Under the pieces are notes generated by a model that ran no database searches, had not been told where the DNA came from, and worked only from the letters and a program-made list of their open reading frames with translations. Shown here in pieces: positions 9,393-17,664 of a DNA stretch of 64,000 nucleotides (positions are counted from its first letter, which is position 1; every line of letters begins with the position of its first letter). The position numbers and the translations under genes were made by a program. The stretch is taken from contig NZ_JABWQV010000004.1 in NCBI RefSeq assembly GCF_014268615.1, forward strand, positions 1 to 64,000, read 5' to 3'. The DNA comes from Pseudomonas tehranensis (GTDB taxonomy: Bacteria > Pseudomonadota > Gammaproteobacteria > Pseudomonadales > Pseudomonadaceae).

Positions 9393-10481
9393 TTATTTTC
9401 CATCTTGTTGCATCAGGACCTTGCGTAACTTCCCCGGCGACAGGCCAAACAGGCTCTGAAAATGTCGAATGAAATGAGGGGCATCCGCGAAGCCGCATTC
9501 AAAAGCGATCTCACCGATCTGACGGTCGGAACTCACGAGGAGCCATCGGCCGAACCTGAGCCGGACTTGGCGATAGAACTGGGCGGGGCTGTTGTTGGTT
9601 TCAGCGACGAACAGGCGTTCCAATTGCCGTTTACTGGTGCCGACCAGGTGCGCAATGGCCTCGATCTCCAGAGGTTCGGCCATGTGTTTTTCCATCAACA
9701 TCACCGCTTCATGCAGCCGCCGATTGGACGAGCTGGCGTACCCGAGTGCCTTGCGCCGATCGACGAAGCTGCTGGACGTGTTCTTTGCCACCGTCATCTG
9801 ATGCACAACCTTGCCTGCCCGATCCGGCCCGCAATGCAGGCCGATCAGGTGAAGGGCCAATTCGATCACTGAAACACCGCCCGCGCAGGTGATCCGGTCT
9901 CGATCGATCAGAAAGTCTCTGTTGATGACAAAGCGCAACGAGGGAAACAGCCGCTTCCAATCGTCGCCATGATAGGCGTGGACACACGCCGTTCGCCCCT
10001 CCATCAGGCCATATCGCGCGAGCACGAAGCTGCCGGTGCACAGGCCGATCAACGGCACCTGTGCGGCGGCCGCCTGATGCAGGAACGCGGGATAGGTTTT
10101 CGGCACCGCTTCGATGGAATCGAGCAATCCCCCAATGACCACGATGTAGTCGAAGTGCTCTGGGGCAGCGAGTTCGCTGTCGATGGGCACGTCCAGCCCG
10201 CTGCTGGAAATGACTCTTTGCCCGGGTGTGCCGAGTACTTTCCATTGGCAGCGTATGGGGCGGCTTTGATCACCGGTATCGGCGGCATGCCGCAATGCAT
10301 CGGTCAGGCCTGAGAGTGACAGTAGCGGGAAGCGGGGCCATAGCAGGATGCCAATGGACAGCTCGCTGGCGCCGCGGCGGACGGGCGGATGACGGGCGTG
10401 ACCGCGATCGAGCTCGCTCACCAGACTTTGCTGAAGCGTAGCCGGCTCTTCATCACCAGAATGTCGCAAATGTTCAATCAT
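9393..10481 (-). CDS. GlxA/ArgR-type AraC family regulator with DJ-1-like domain
   Basis: A 362-residue regulator with a DJ-1/PfpI (class I amidotransferase-like) N-terminal sensor (about residues 40-215, nucleophile-elbow-like GLCTGSF, and DYIVVIGGL) and a C-terminal AraC/XylS double helix-turn-helix (IEAIAHLVGTSKRQLERLF, then IGEIAFECGFADAPHFIRHF). Family members such as ArgR, CdhR and GbdR respond to arginine, carnitine and glycine betaine. It is divergent from the ABC-amidase-oxidoreductase-RidA operon with 98 bases between starts, so it is very likely its activator. The effector is not known. The cysteine in GLCTGSF is retained, though most relatives only bind ligand. Confidence 0.9.
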   Translation of the reverse strand: MIEHLRHSGDEEPATLQQSLVSELDRGHARHPPVRRGASELSIGILLWPRFPLLSLSGLTDALRHAADTGDQSRPIRCQWKVLGTPGQRVISSSGLDVPIDSELAAPEHFDYIVVIGGLLDSIEAVPKTYPAFLHQAAAAQVPLIGLCTGSFVLARYGLMEGRTACVHAYHGDDWKRLFPSLRFVINRDFLIDRDRITCAGGVSVIELALHLIGLHCGPDRAGKVVHQMTVAKNTSSSFVDRRKALGYASSSNRRLHEAVMLMEKHMAEPLEIEAIAHLVGTSKRQLERLFVAETNNSPAQFYRQVRLRFGRWLLVSSDRQIGEIAFECGFADAPHFIRHFQSLFGLSPGKLRKVLMQQDGK

Positions 10482-10579
10482 TTGTGCAAAGCATCCAACT
10501 GTCTATGCCGCCGATCCCACTACGATGGGCCCATACGAAACGTTCTGCTGCCACCACTATAACGAGCGAGGAACATCCG

Positions 10580-11449
10580 ATGAAGAGATCAAACACTCAG
10601 CGTTTTTCCGGTATTTGTGCCGGTTTTCTGCTGTCTATGCTGGCTGCGGCACCGGTGTTCGCCTTGGAAACGGTAGAACCGGGAAGCCTGACCATCGCTT
10701 TCAGTGGTGATATGCCGGGCACAGGATATCAAGACGGTCGGATGGTCGGCTATGACGGTGAAATTATTCAACAAATTTCCGAAAACCTGGGGCTTAAGAT
10801 CAAGCCGGCATTGATGGAATGGTCAGGGACGATTGCGTCGGTACAGTCCAAGCGGGTGGATGTCATGGCGGGGACTATGGGCTGGACCGAGCAACGCTCG
10901 AAAATCATGGCCTTGAGCGACCCTATCCATTACTTCAAGAACGGTATCACCCAGACCCGGAAGACCGATTGGAACAGCCTCAAGGATTTGCAGGGCAAGA
11001 AGGTCGGCACCATCACCGGTTTTTCGTTCATCCCTGAGATGCGCAAGATCGATGGCCTGCAAGTCGCGCTGTACGACACATCCGACGCGGCTGTGCGTGA
11101 TCTGCTTGCCGGACGCATCGATGCGGTGATCGGCGATCCACCGGTCATGCAATACGCCATTTCCCGCAACGAGCAATGGGACCTGCATTTCAACGCCTTT
11201 GTCGACAACGACCCGAACTTCCCATTGCTCACTGGCTTGGGCCAGGTGGTGTTCGGCTTCAACAAGGCCAATCCGGAAATGGTGGCTGCGGTGAATGCGC
11301 AGATACAGACGCTCTGGAAAAACTGTGAGATGCGCAAGATCGGTGCGCGTTATGGCCTGACCCAGGATGTCTGGTTCATGCCCGAAGGCAAAGACCTGCG
11401 CCAGGGTGTCGATCGCCCGTCGGACTGGACGCTGCCTGGCTGCAAGTAA
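10580..11449 (+). CDS. Periplasmic amino-acid-type solute-binding protein
   Basis: A 289-residue family-3 (SBP_bac_3) extracytoplasmic binding protein. The signal peptide is about 28 residues, ending AAAPVFA. The mature part has the pattern for polar amino acid binders: YDGEIIQQISENLGLKI, MAGTMGWTEQRSKIMALSDP and LQGKKVGTITG. The start at 10580 is set by the signal peptide and an upstream GAGCGAGG. It is the first gene of a seven-gene operon with an ATPase, two permeases and three enzymes. Ligand unknown; the neighbouring amidase and amino-acid dehydrogenase-like enzyme suggest an amide or amino acid derivative. Confidence 0.9.
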   Translation: MKRSNTQRFSGICAGFLLSMLAAAPVFALETVEPGSLTIAFSGDMPGTGYQDGRMVGYDGEIIQQISENLGLKIKPALMEWSGTIASVQSKRVDVMAGTMGWTEQRSKIMALSDPIHYFKNGITQTRKTDWNSLKDLQGKKVGTITGFSFIPEMRKIDGLQVALYDTSDAAVRDLLAGRIDAVIGDPPVMQYAISRNEQWDLHFNAFVDNDPNFPLLTGLGQVVFGFNKANPEMVAAVNAQIQTLWKNCEMRKIGARYGLTQDVWFMPEGKDLRQGVDRPSDWTLPGCK

Positions 11450-11524
11450 GTGTGAGGCGATGGGACGGGTCACACACCGGCACCGACTCATCGCCAGGCC
11501 GACAACAATAAGAGGTGAGCCGAC

Positions 11525-12313
11525 ATGTCGAACCCGTCTGGCGCGGCGTTGCTGCGCGTGCATGAATTACACAAGCACTATGGTGATCTGGAAGTACTCA
11601 AGGGCATCAGTCTGGAGTTGAAACCCGGTGAAACTCTGTCGCTGATTGGCCCAAGCGGATCTGGAAAATCCACCTGCCTGCGGTGCATCAATTACCTGGA
11701 AAAACCTACCAGTGGCGAGATCTGGCTGGGGGCCGAGTTGATCGGGCAGGTCAAGGATGGCAAGCGTTTACGCCTGATGAGCGACCGGGAACTGGCGCCG
11801 CAGCGCCGCGAGATCGCCATGGTGTTTCAGTTGTTCTACCTCTGGCCGCACTTGAACGTGCGCGACAACGTCGCACTTGGCCCTATCAAGGCCCAAGGCA
11901 TACCGCGCAAGCAGGCGTATGAGTTGGCCGACGCGATGTTGGAGAAAGTCCATCTGCGCCACAAAGCCGAGTCTTATCCTGAACAATTGTCGGGTGGTCA
12001 GCAACAGCGGGTCGCCATCGCCCGCGCTTTGGCTCAGCAGCCAAAAGTGATCCTGTTCGACGAACCGACTTCCGCGCTGGATCCCGAGTTGGTCGGCGAA
12101 GTGTTGGCAGTGATTCGCGAACTGGCGGAGGAGGGCCGCAGCATGATCATGGTCACCCACGAAGTGAAGTTTGCCCGCGATGTGGCGGATCGGGTGATCT
12201 TCATGGACGGCGGGCGCATTGTTGAGCAGGGGCCGTCGGCACAAGTAATCGACAACCCTGGACACGAACGCACCCGCAGCTTTCTTGGGCGCATGGCAGT
12301 GGAGAGCGCTTGA
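11525..12313 (+). CDS. Amino-acid-type ABC transporter ATP-binding protein
   Basis: A 262-residue ABC ATPase of the HisP/GlnQ branch, with Walker A GPSGSGKST, Q-loop VFQLFYLWPHLNV (the family usually has QQFNLFPH), signature [15 protein letters not shown], Walker [20 protein letters not shown] and switch VTHEVKFARDVADRV. It lies 75 bases after the binding-protein gene, and its stop overlaps the start of the first permease (TGATG), which implies coupled translation. Confidence 0.93.
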   Translation: MSNPSGAALLRVHELHKHYGDLEVLKGISLELKPGETLSLIGPSGSGKSTCLRCINYLEKPTSGEIWLGAELIGQVKDGKRLRLMSDRELAPQRREIAMVFQLFYLWPHLNVRDNVALGPIKAQGIPRKQAYELADAMLEKVHLRHKAESYPEQLSGGQQQRVAIARALAQQPKVILFDEPTSALDPELVGEVLAVIRELAEEGRSMIMVTHEVKFARDVADRVIFMDGGRIVEQGPSAQVIDNPGHERTRSFLGRMAVESA

Positions 12314-12969
12314 TGGCCAATCTGGACGCTTTCCTCGGGCTGTTGCCCTTGCTGCTGAAAGGCGCCATGAACGCGCTGGAAATCGCCCTCTGCACCTTGG
12401 TATTGGCCAGCGTGGGAGGGCTGGTGCTGGCGGTTTTACTGACCTTCAGTCGATCACACCTGGTACACGGCGCCATTGCCTGTTTCGTCGAGTGGATGCG
12501 CAATGTACCTGCGCTGGCGCACCTGTTTCTTATCTACTTTGGGCTGTCCTACCTTGGAATCAATTTGCCCGCGTGGCTGGCGGCCATCGTCGGCTTGAGT
12601 CTGGTAGGCAGCGCCGTACTGGCCGATATTTTCCGAGCTGGCCTGCAGTCGTTGCACGTCGGCCAACATGAAGCCGGGCAGGCCGTTGGCCTGAGTCGTA
12701 TGCAAACTCTGCGCTACATTCTCTTGCCCCAGGCCCTGCGCGTTGCGTTGCCGGCGTACGCCAACTATGTCACGCAACTGATCAAGGACACGTCCATCGC
12801 TTCGGCCATTGCCGTGCCGGAAATCATGTTCCTGGCACGCAATCTGGTGACGTCGACGTTTCAGACCTCGCTGATTTATCTGGCAGTGATGTGCATCTAT
12901 GCAGCGATGATTTTGCCCATTGGCGTGGGATTCATCCGACTTGAACGTCATCTGGGGGCGGCGCGATGA
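12313..12969 (+). CDS. Amino-acid-type ABC transporter permease 1
   Basis: A 218-residue HisM/HisQ-type permease with about five membrane helices. The EAA loop reads HEAGQAVGLSRMQTLRYILLPQALR. The segment VEWMRNVPALAHLFLIYFGL is the usual R-x-P-x-L motif region of polar amino acid permeases. The start at 12313 overlaps the ATPase stop; its own stop overlaps the second permease start by ATGA. It forms a heterodimeric channel with the next gene product. Confidence 0.92.
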   Translation: MANLDAFLGLLPLLLKGAMNALEIALCTLVLASVGGLVLAVLLTFSRSHLVHGAIACFVEWMRNVPALAHLFLIYFGLSYLGINLPAWLAAIVGLSLVGSAVLADIFRAGLQSLHVGQHEAGQAVGLSRMQTLRYILLPQALRVALPAYANYVTQLIKDTSIASAIAVPEIMFLARNLVTSTFQTSLIYLAVMCIYAAMILPIGVGFIRLERHLGAAR

Positions 12970-13649
12970 TCAGTTTTTTCCAGCAGTACCCGGAATATTG
13001 GAGCGACTGGAGCGCTCGCCTCCTACTCGGCGCACGGGTCAGCGCCGAATTGTCCCTGACCGGTTTCGCGCTGGCGGCGGTATTGGGCGCGTTACTGGCC
13101 TGGGCGATGAAGAGTCCCAGCGTCTGGCTCAAGCCTGTGGCGGTGTCCTTTATTCAGGGTATACGTGCGGTGCCGCTTCTGGCGTTGCTGCTGGCGCTGT
13201 ATTTCACCTTGCCCAGCCTCGGGCTGACGCTGTCTGGTTACTGGGCAGGAGCCATCGGTCTGGGTTTGCAGGGCTCTGCCTACGTCGCGGAAATCTTGCG
13301 CGGTGGACTGGACGCCTTGCATCGCGGCCAACGTGAGTCGGCCATAGCCACCGGCCTGACGCCACTGCAAGCCTTCACCGCAGTGATCTTCCCGCAAGCC
13401 ATTCGCGGCATGTTGCCGCCGTTGCTCAATGCCTACGTGTCGATTCTCAAGGACAGTTCCCTGTGCGCGCTGATCGCCACCGATGAGTTGATGCTGGCGG
13501 CCCGGGCTATCGCATCCGAATCCTTTTTGCCGATGCATATTTTCCTGCTGGTGGGATTGTTTTATTTCGTCATCGCTTTCCCTCTTTCTCTGTTGTCGCG
13601 AGCGCTGGAAGTGCGTTTTTCTCGCGGACGCAAAACCATTCGAGGTTGA
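12966..13649 (+). CDS. Amino-acid-type ABC transporter permease 2
   Basis: A 227-residue permease, partner of the preceding one. It carries IQGIRAVPLLALLLALYF and the EAA loop RESAIATGLTPLQAFTAVIFPQAIR in two adjoining stretches. Several hydrophobic helices and the short C-terminal basic tail fit the HisQ/GltJ family. The ATG overlaps the previous stop by 4 bases and the amidase gene begins 4 bases after it, so it sits in the middle of a tightly packed operon. Confidence 0.92.
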   Translation: MISFFQQYPEYWSDWSARLLLGARVSAELSLTGFALAAVLGALLAWAMKSPSVWLKPVAVSFIQGIRAVPLLALLLALYFTLPSLGLTLSGYWAGAIGLGLQGSAYVAEILRGGLDALHRGQRESAIATGLTPLQAFTAVIFPQAIRGMLPPLLNAYVSILKDSSLCALIATDELMLAARAIASESFLPMHIFLLVGLFYFVIAFPLSLLSRALEVRFSRGRKTIRG

Positions 13650-13653
13650 ACAT

Positions 13654-15081
13654 ATGAACACCCTGGATCGAACCGCTTCCCACAGCATTGGCCAGTTGCA
13701 GCAAGCGCTTGAGGCCGGAACGCTCACCAGCGAGTCCCTGGTTTGCGCGCAACTGGAGCGGATCGAGCACTTCAACGGTCAACTCAATGCTTATGTCGAG
13801 GCCTATCCCCAGCGTGCGCTCGGTGCTGCCATCGCTGCCGATCGGCAGCGGGCTGCGGGCGTCAAGCTAGGGCCATTGCACGGCATTCCGGTCGCGATCA
13901 AGGATTTGTTCGAGATTGACGGTAAGGCCATCACCGGTGGCTCGCTGGCACAGAAGCCGCGTATCTCGAGGCTGACCGCCACGGCCGTCCAGCGACTGGA
14001 ACGCGCCGGTGCGATCATTATGGGTAAGACCCACACCGTTGAATTCGCTTTCGGGGGGTGGGGCACAAATGCGGTGATGGGCACGCCGTGGAACCCTTGG
14101 GACCGCGAAGTGCATCGTGCTCCCGGGGGTTCCAGCAGTGGTTCGGCGGTGGCCGTGGCTGGCGGGTTGGCCAGCGCGGCGTTGGGCACCGATACCGGCG
14201 GCTCGGTGCGGATCCCTGCGGGTATGTGTGGTCTGGTTGGGCTGAAAACCACGCGTGGGTTGATCAGCCGTCACGGTTTGATTGAGTTGTGTCCATCGCT
14301 GGATTCGGTGGGGCCCATTACGCACACCGTCGAAGACGCCGCGTGGATGCTTGATGCTCTGCTGGGGCCGGATCCGCTGGATCCGGTTTCGGCCAAGTCG
14401 CCGGTATTCAGCGCCGCGGCGGGCTTGAATCGTCCTGTGGCCGGTCTGCGCATCTGGGTGCTGCCACAGACCGAGCGAGTACACATCGCGCCCGGCGTAT
14501 TGGCCGCGTATGACCGGGGGCTTGAGCAATTGGCGGCACTGGGCATGCACCTGATCGAACAGCCGCTCCCGACTTCTCTGGACCAGTGCATGCGCGTCGC
14601 CGGTGGCCTTATGAGCGCCGAAGGCTACGCCAGCCTTGGCAGTTTGTTCGAGCGCGGTGATCTGCGCTTCGATCCTCATGTGCAGCGTCGGGTGCTGAGC
14701 GGACGGGCCATCGACGCGGCGGCTTATATCCATTTGCACACTCAGCGACGTGTTGCCCGTCAAGCCATGGATGAAGCCATGTCCAATGTCGATGCCTGTG
14801 CGTTTCCGACCAACGCCATTGGCAGTGTGCCGTTAAGTCAGGTCGATGAATATGGCACGCCGCTGGCTTTGCTCGGGCGTTTCGCCAACCTGCTCAATCT
14901 CTGTTCAGTGGCGCTGCCGGTGGGCTTCGACGAGCAACGTATGCCGGTCTCGATGCAGATCGTCGGTCGTGCTTTCGCCGAACCCTTGGTCCTGCGGATA
15001 GCCCACGCTTACCAGCAAGTCAGTGATTGGCACCAATTGCGGCCTGTGGGCTGGGATCTGTCGGACAGGGTGGTGGCGTAA
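13654..15081 (+). CDS. Amidase signature family hydrolase
   Basis: A 475-residue amidase related to GatA/AtzF-type hydrolases. The Ser-cisSer-Lys triad region is clear: the lysine in GIPVAIKDLFE (about residue 80), and the Gly/Ser-rich core starting APGGSSSGSAVAVAGG and continuing to GTDTGGSVRIPAG. It should hydrolyse a carboxamide to an acid plus ammonia or an amine, in the cytoplasm. No gatB or gatC is nearby and the gene sits among transport and catabolic genes, so it is not tRNA amidotransferase. Its stop overlaps the next start (TAATG). Substrate unknown. Confidence 0.9.
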   Translation: MNTLDRTASHSIGQLQQALEAGTLTSESLVCAQLERIEHFNGQLNAYVEAYPQRALGAAIAADRQRAAGVKLGPLHGIPVAIKDLFEIDGKAITGGSLAQKPRISRLTATAVQRLERAGAIIMGKTHTVEFAFGGWGTNAVMGTPWNPWDREVHRAPGGSSSGSAVAVAGGLASAALGTDTGGSVRIPAGMCGLVGLKTTRGLISRHGLIELCPSLDSVGPITHTVEDAAWMLDALLGPDPLDPVSAKSPVFSAAAGLNRPVAGLRIWVLPQTERVHIAPGVLAAYDRGLEQLAALGMHLIEQPLPTSLDQCMRVAGGLMSAEGYASLGSLFERGDLRFDPHVQRRVLSGRAIDAAAYIHLHTQRRVARQAMDEAMSNVDACAFPTNAIGSVPLSQVDEYGTPLALLGRFANLLNLCSVALPVGFDEQRMPVSMQIVGRAFAEPLVLRIAHAYQQVSDWHQLRPVGWDLSDRVVA

Positions 15082-16313
15082 TGGAGATCTGTGTAGTCGG
15101 TGCCGGCATCGTCGGATTGAGCAGTGCCTGGTTTTTACACAAGGCCGGTCATCACGTCACCGTTATCGATCGGGCGGGAGGGCCTGGCATGGGCGCCAGC
15201 GCTGCCAATGGAGCACAATTGAGTTACAGCTATGTACAACCGCTGGCTGATCCCTCCCTGCTCCCGGGCATTGCGAAGTTGCTGTTGGAGCGCAACGGAC
15301 CGCTGAAGTTTTCGCCGCAATGGAACGTGGAGCAATGGCGCTGGTGCGTTGAGTTTCTCGCGGCCTGCCGCACGTCCGTTTCGCGTCAGACCACAGTCGA
15401 GTTGCTGGCGTTAGCGCATGAAAGTCGGCTGGCGCTGGACGAATTCATCAGTCAGGAACAGGTGCAATGCGACTTCGCCCGTAGCGGAAAACTGGTGCTA
15501 TACCCTGATGCTCAAAGCCTGCGCAAAGCCAGCGAGCAGGTGCAATTCCAGGCTGGTAAAGGCGCCAGGCAACAAAAAATAGTCGGCCCCGAGCAAGCCG
15601 TATCGATCGAACCGGCACTTGAGGGCTACAAGAAGGCGTTTCACGGTGCGATCCATACCGACAGCGAATGTGCGGTCGACGGGCGCAAATTGTGTGAGGA
15701 GCTTGCGCGGCTATTGAGCGAGCAGGGGGTGCGTTTTCTGTTCGACAGTGAGGTTAGCGGTTTCCAGCGTGAGCGCGGGAGCATTACCGCGTTGCAGATA
15801 CACCACGCCATCGAAGGCCCTGGTCTTTTAGGCGCGCAGGCGGTCGTGCTGGCGGCTGGCGCTTACAGTGCGGGGTTGTTATCAGCGTTCGGTGTGCGCA
15901 TGCCGGTCTACCCGCTCAAGGGCTACAGCATTACGTTGCCGATCACCGATTCGATGAATGCACCGACGGTCAGCGTCACCGACATGCGGCGCAAAACGGT
16001 GTTCGCACGGATCGGTGACCGCTTACGCGTCGCGGGGATGGTCGAGTTGTGTGGACTGGATGCATCGATTCCCGCCAAGCGTATCGAGCAACTGAAAACC
16101 TCGACGCAGGCATTGTTCGGCCTGAAAGCGAACGCCGTTGATTGCCAGCCTTGGACGGGCTGGCGTCCGGCGACCCCCACCGGGCGGCCGATTCTGGCCG
16201 TCAGCGGTTGTGACAACCTGTACGTCAATTGCGGCCAGGGTGCGCTGGGCATGACCTTGGCGTTTGGTAGCGCTCAACGTCTGGTCCGATTGATCGACGG
16301 CACAGCGTCTTAA
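15081..16313 (+). CDS. DadA-like FAD-dependent amino acid oxidoreductase
   Basis: A 410-residue DAO-superfamily flavoprotein. The N-terminal dinucleotide-binding motif GAGIVGLSSAWFLHKAG (from residue 7) is followed by TVIDRAG, and the C-terminal GWRPATPTGRPILA plus NCGQGALGMTLA is typical of D-amino acid dehydrogenases. It probably oxidises the amine or D-amino acid released by the amidase to an imino acid and passes electrons to the respiratory chain. The start at 15081 is chosen by overlap with the amidase stop and the early Rossmann motif. True specificity (D-amino acid, glycine, opine-like substrate) is open. Confidence 0.88.
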   Translation: MEICVVGAGIVGLSSAWFLHKAGHHVTVIDRAGGPGMGASAANGAQLSYSYVQPLADPSLLPGIAKLLLERNGPLKFSPQWNVEQWRWCVEFLAACRTSVSRQTTVELLALAHESRLALDEFISQEQVQCDFARSGKLVLYPDAQSLRKASEQVQFQAGKGARQQKIVGPEQAVSIEPALEGYKKAFHGAIHTDSECAVDGRKLCEELARLLSEQGVRFLFDSEVSGFQRERGSITALQIHHAIEGPGLLGAQAVVLAAGAYSAGLLSAFGVRMPVYPLKGYSITLPITDSMNAPTVSVTDMRRKTVFARIGDRLRVAGMVELCGLDASIPAKRIEQLKTSTQALFGLKANAVDCQPWTGWRPATPTGRPILAVSGCDNLYVNCGQGALGMTLAFGSAQRLVRLIDGTAS

Positions 16314-16338
16314 CTTTCTCAATTCATGGAGTAAACCG

Positions 16339-16707
16339 ATGGCCACGATTCAACGTTTTCAAAGCAGCGCGCGGATGTCCGGTGTGGTCAGTTGCGGCGA
16401 TCTGCTCTACCTCTCCGGCCAGGTGCCCACTGATCTGCAAGCCGGCATCGAAGAACAGACGCATCAGGTGCTGGCCAAGATCGAGGCCCTGTTGACACTG
16501 GCGGGCAGCGACAAGGGACAACTTTTGAGTGCACAGATCTGGTTGAAAGATATTGAGCGTGATTTCGCGGCAATGAATTCGGTGTGGGACGCCTGGCTAC
16601 CCACGAACTGTGCTCCGGCACGGGCCACTGTCCAGGCGCGTCTGGCGCGGCCTGAGGTGCTGGTGGAAATCATGGTTATAGTCGTAAAACCTGCTGCTGG
16701 TGTTTGA
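16339..16707 (+). CDS. RidA family protein (enamine/imine deaminase)
   Basis: A 122-residue YjgF/YER057c/UK114 protein. The conserved C-terminal block APARATVQARLARPEVLVEI holds R95, matching the substrate-binding arginine of active RidA proteins, and E110. The N-terminal DLLYLSGQVPTD is also typical. RidA enzymes hydrolyse reactive enamine/imine intermediates to keto acids and ammonia. It ends the operon, 25 bases after the FAD oxidoreductase, which fits clearing the imine made by that enzyme. Confidence 0.92.
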   Translation: MATIQRFQSSARMSGVVSCGDLLYLSGQVPTDLQAGIEEQTHQVLAKIEALLTLAGSDKGQLLSAQIWLKDIERDFAAMNSVWDAWLPTNCAPARATVQARLARPEVLVEIMVIVVKPAAGV

Positions 16708-16738
16708 GAGGGCCGGGCCGACGCTTTCTTTCAAGTAC

Positions 16739-16770
16739 AAAAAAGGCACTTGCGATAAACGCTAAGTGCC
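16739..16770 (-). terminator. Rho-independent terminator of ssrA
   Basis: Read on the minus strand after the tmRNA CCA end, GGCACTT and AAGTGCC form a hairpin closing a partly paired loop, followed by six T. It lies about 20 bases downstream of ssrA. The ridA gene converges on it from the other side. Confidence 0.8.
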
Positions 16771-16788
16771 TGATTTGTAACGCTAATT

Positions 16789-17182
16789 TGGTGGAGCCGG
16801 GGGGATTTGAACCCCCGTCCGCCAGTACTCCGCTGTCGGTACTACATGCTTAGCCGTGTCTATTAAGTTAACCCTCAGCGACCCGACGGGCAGGGTGCTT
16901 TGGGCGAGTTGTGTAAGTTTTAGCCGATTCGTCCACAACGTACTGCACGGCGATTCCGTTCTATATGACAATCACTTTGGGTTTACGGACATCCCCTGAT
17001 GATTGCTGGACCCGAAGGTACCAGAAGGGAAGGGCTAAGGCTGCTTACGCAGCGAGAGCGTATTCCCCGTAGGTTTCGTCATTGGCAACTATAGGAAGTT
17101 GCAACAGTGGATTTACGAGTTCTGTTACCAACTCGGCATGCACCTAAAGTTTCGCAACCGGCGTCGAATCCTAAACGGCCCC
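16789..17182 (-). ncRNA. ssrA: tmRNA (10Sa RNA)
   Basis: Transfer-messenger RNA, which rescues stalled ribosomes together with SmpB. The 5' end GGGGCCG (17182-17176) pairs with CGGCUCC before the ACCA end (16789). The T-arm-like GGTTCAAATCC sits near the 3' end. The open reading frame on the minus strand (17086-17045) encodes the degradation tag ANDETYGEYALAA followed by TAA, with GCC as resume codon. The tag ends ALAA as required by ClpXP. The partner smpB is at 26519-27001. Confidence 0.97.
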
Positions 17183-17246
17183 GAGCCTGTAGCTCCGTGA
17201 ATCAGTTGGAGCGACAAGCCTGTGCAGTGTACGCCAATACGCAGCT

Positions 17247-17270
17247 GAGGCCAACCCGAAGGTTGGCCTC
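17247..17270 (-). terminator. Hairpin after the small periplasmic protein gene
   Basis: A perfect 10-bp stem GAGGCCAACC/GGTTGGCCTC closes a TTCG tetraloop when read on the minus strand, 9 bases after the stop of the 95-residue gene. No T-run follows, so it is either a weak terminator or an RNA-stabilising hairpin upstream of ssrA. Confidence 0.55.
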
Positions 17271-17278
17271 ACGCAAGG

Positions 17279-17566
17279 TTACTGCTGATCGCCTTTGTTG
17301 TTGTTCTGCAGTTTCTGCAGAGCCTGGGTGGTCAGCGAGATGCAGTTTTCGACGCCTTCCTTGGTGCCCTTGGCCTGCTCGGCCTTGGCTTGGCTCACTG
17401 TGGCGGTAACGTCGGTCTTCAAGCCTTCGCTCATTTGTTGAGCGGTGGTCATGTTGTTGTCAATTTTTTGCAGATTGGTATCGCAAAGGGTTGTTTCCGC
17501 TGCAAACACCGGAGAGGCCAACAGTGCCGCGGAAATGAACAAGCCAGCAAATGCGGTGCGCTTCAT
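17279..17566 (-). CDS. Small periplasmic protein of unknown function
   Basis: A 95-residue protein with an Sec signal peptide (MKRTAFAGLFISAALLASPVFA, written here only to show its length; 22 residues split as MKRTAFAGLF plus a hydrophobic stretch ending PVFA). The mature part of about 73 residues is Gln/Asn/Lys-rich, probably helical, and has two cysteines (in TTLCDTN and VENCISL) that could form one disulfide. The start at 17566 is set by the signal peptide and a GGAG-type site (AAGGAGATACAC) just upstream. No family is recognised. It lies between ssrA and the lactate operon and is probably transcribed alone. Confidence 0.8.
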   Translation of the reverse strand: MKRTAFAGLFISAALLASPVFAAETTLCDTNLQKIDNNMTTAQQMSEGLKTDVTATVSQAKAEQAKGTKEGVENCISLTTQALQKLQNNNKGDQQ

Positions 17567-17634
17567 GTGTATCTCCTTGAACGTTTGGTCTCGGTGCTGG
17601 CGGACGGTCACGGCCAGGACCCGAGTTAATGAAG

Positions 17635-17653
17635 GGCCCGACGGCGTCGGGCC
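17635..17653 (-). terminator. Hairpin after the D-lactate dehydrogenase gene
   Basis: GGCCCGAC-GGC-GTCGGGCC forms an 8-bp GC-rich stem 12 bases downstream of the dehydrogenase stop (minus strand), followed by CTTCATT. It is likely the end of the lactate operon transcript, although the T-tract is poor. Confidence 0.6.
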
Positions 17654-17664
17654 TATTCAAGTGA

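Noticed and set aside
16708..16788. Attachment-site duplication of the ssrA 3' end
   Set aside because: No second copy of the terminal ssrA sequence and no integrase gene were seen in the window.
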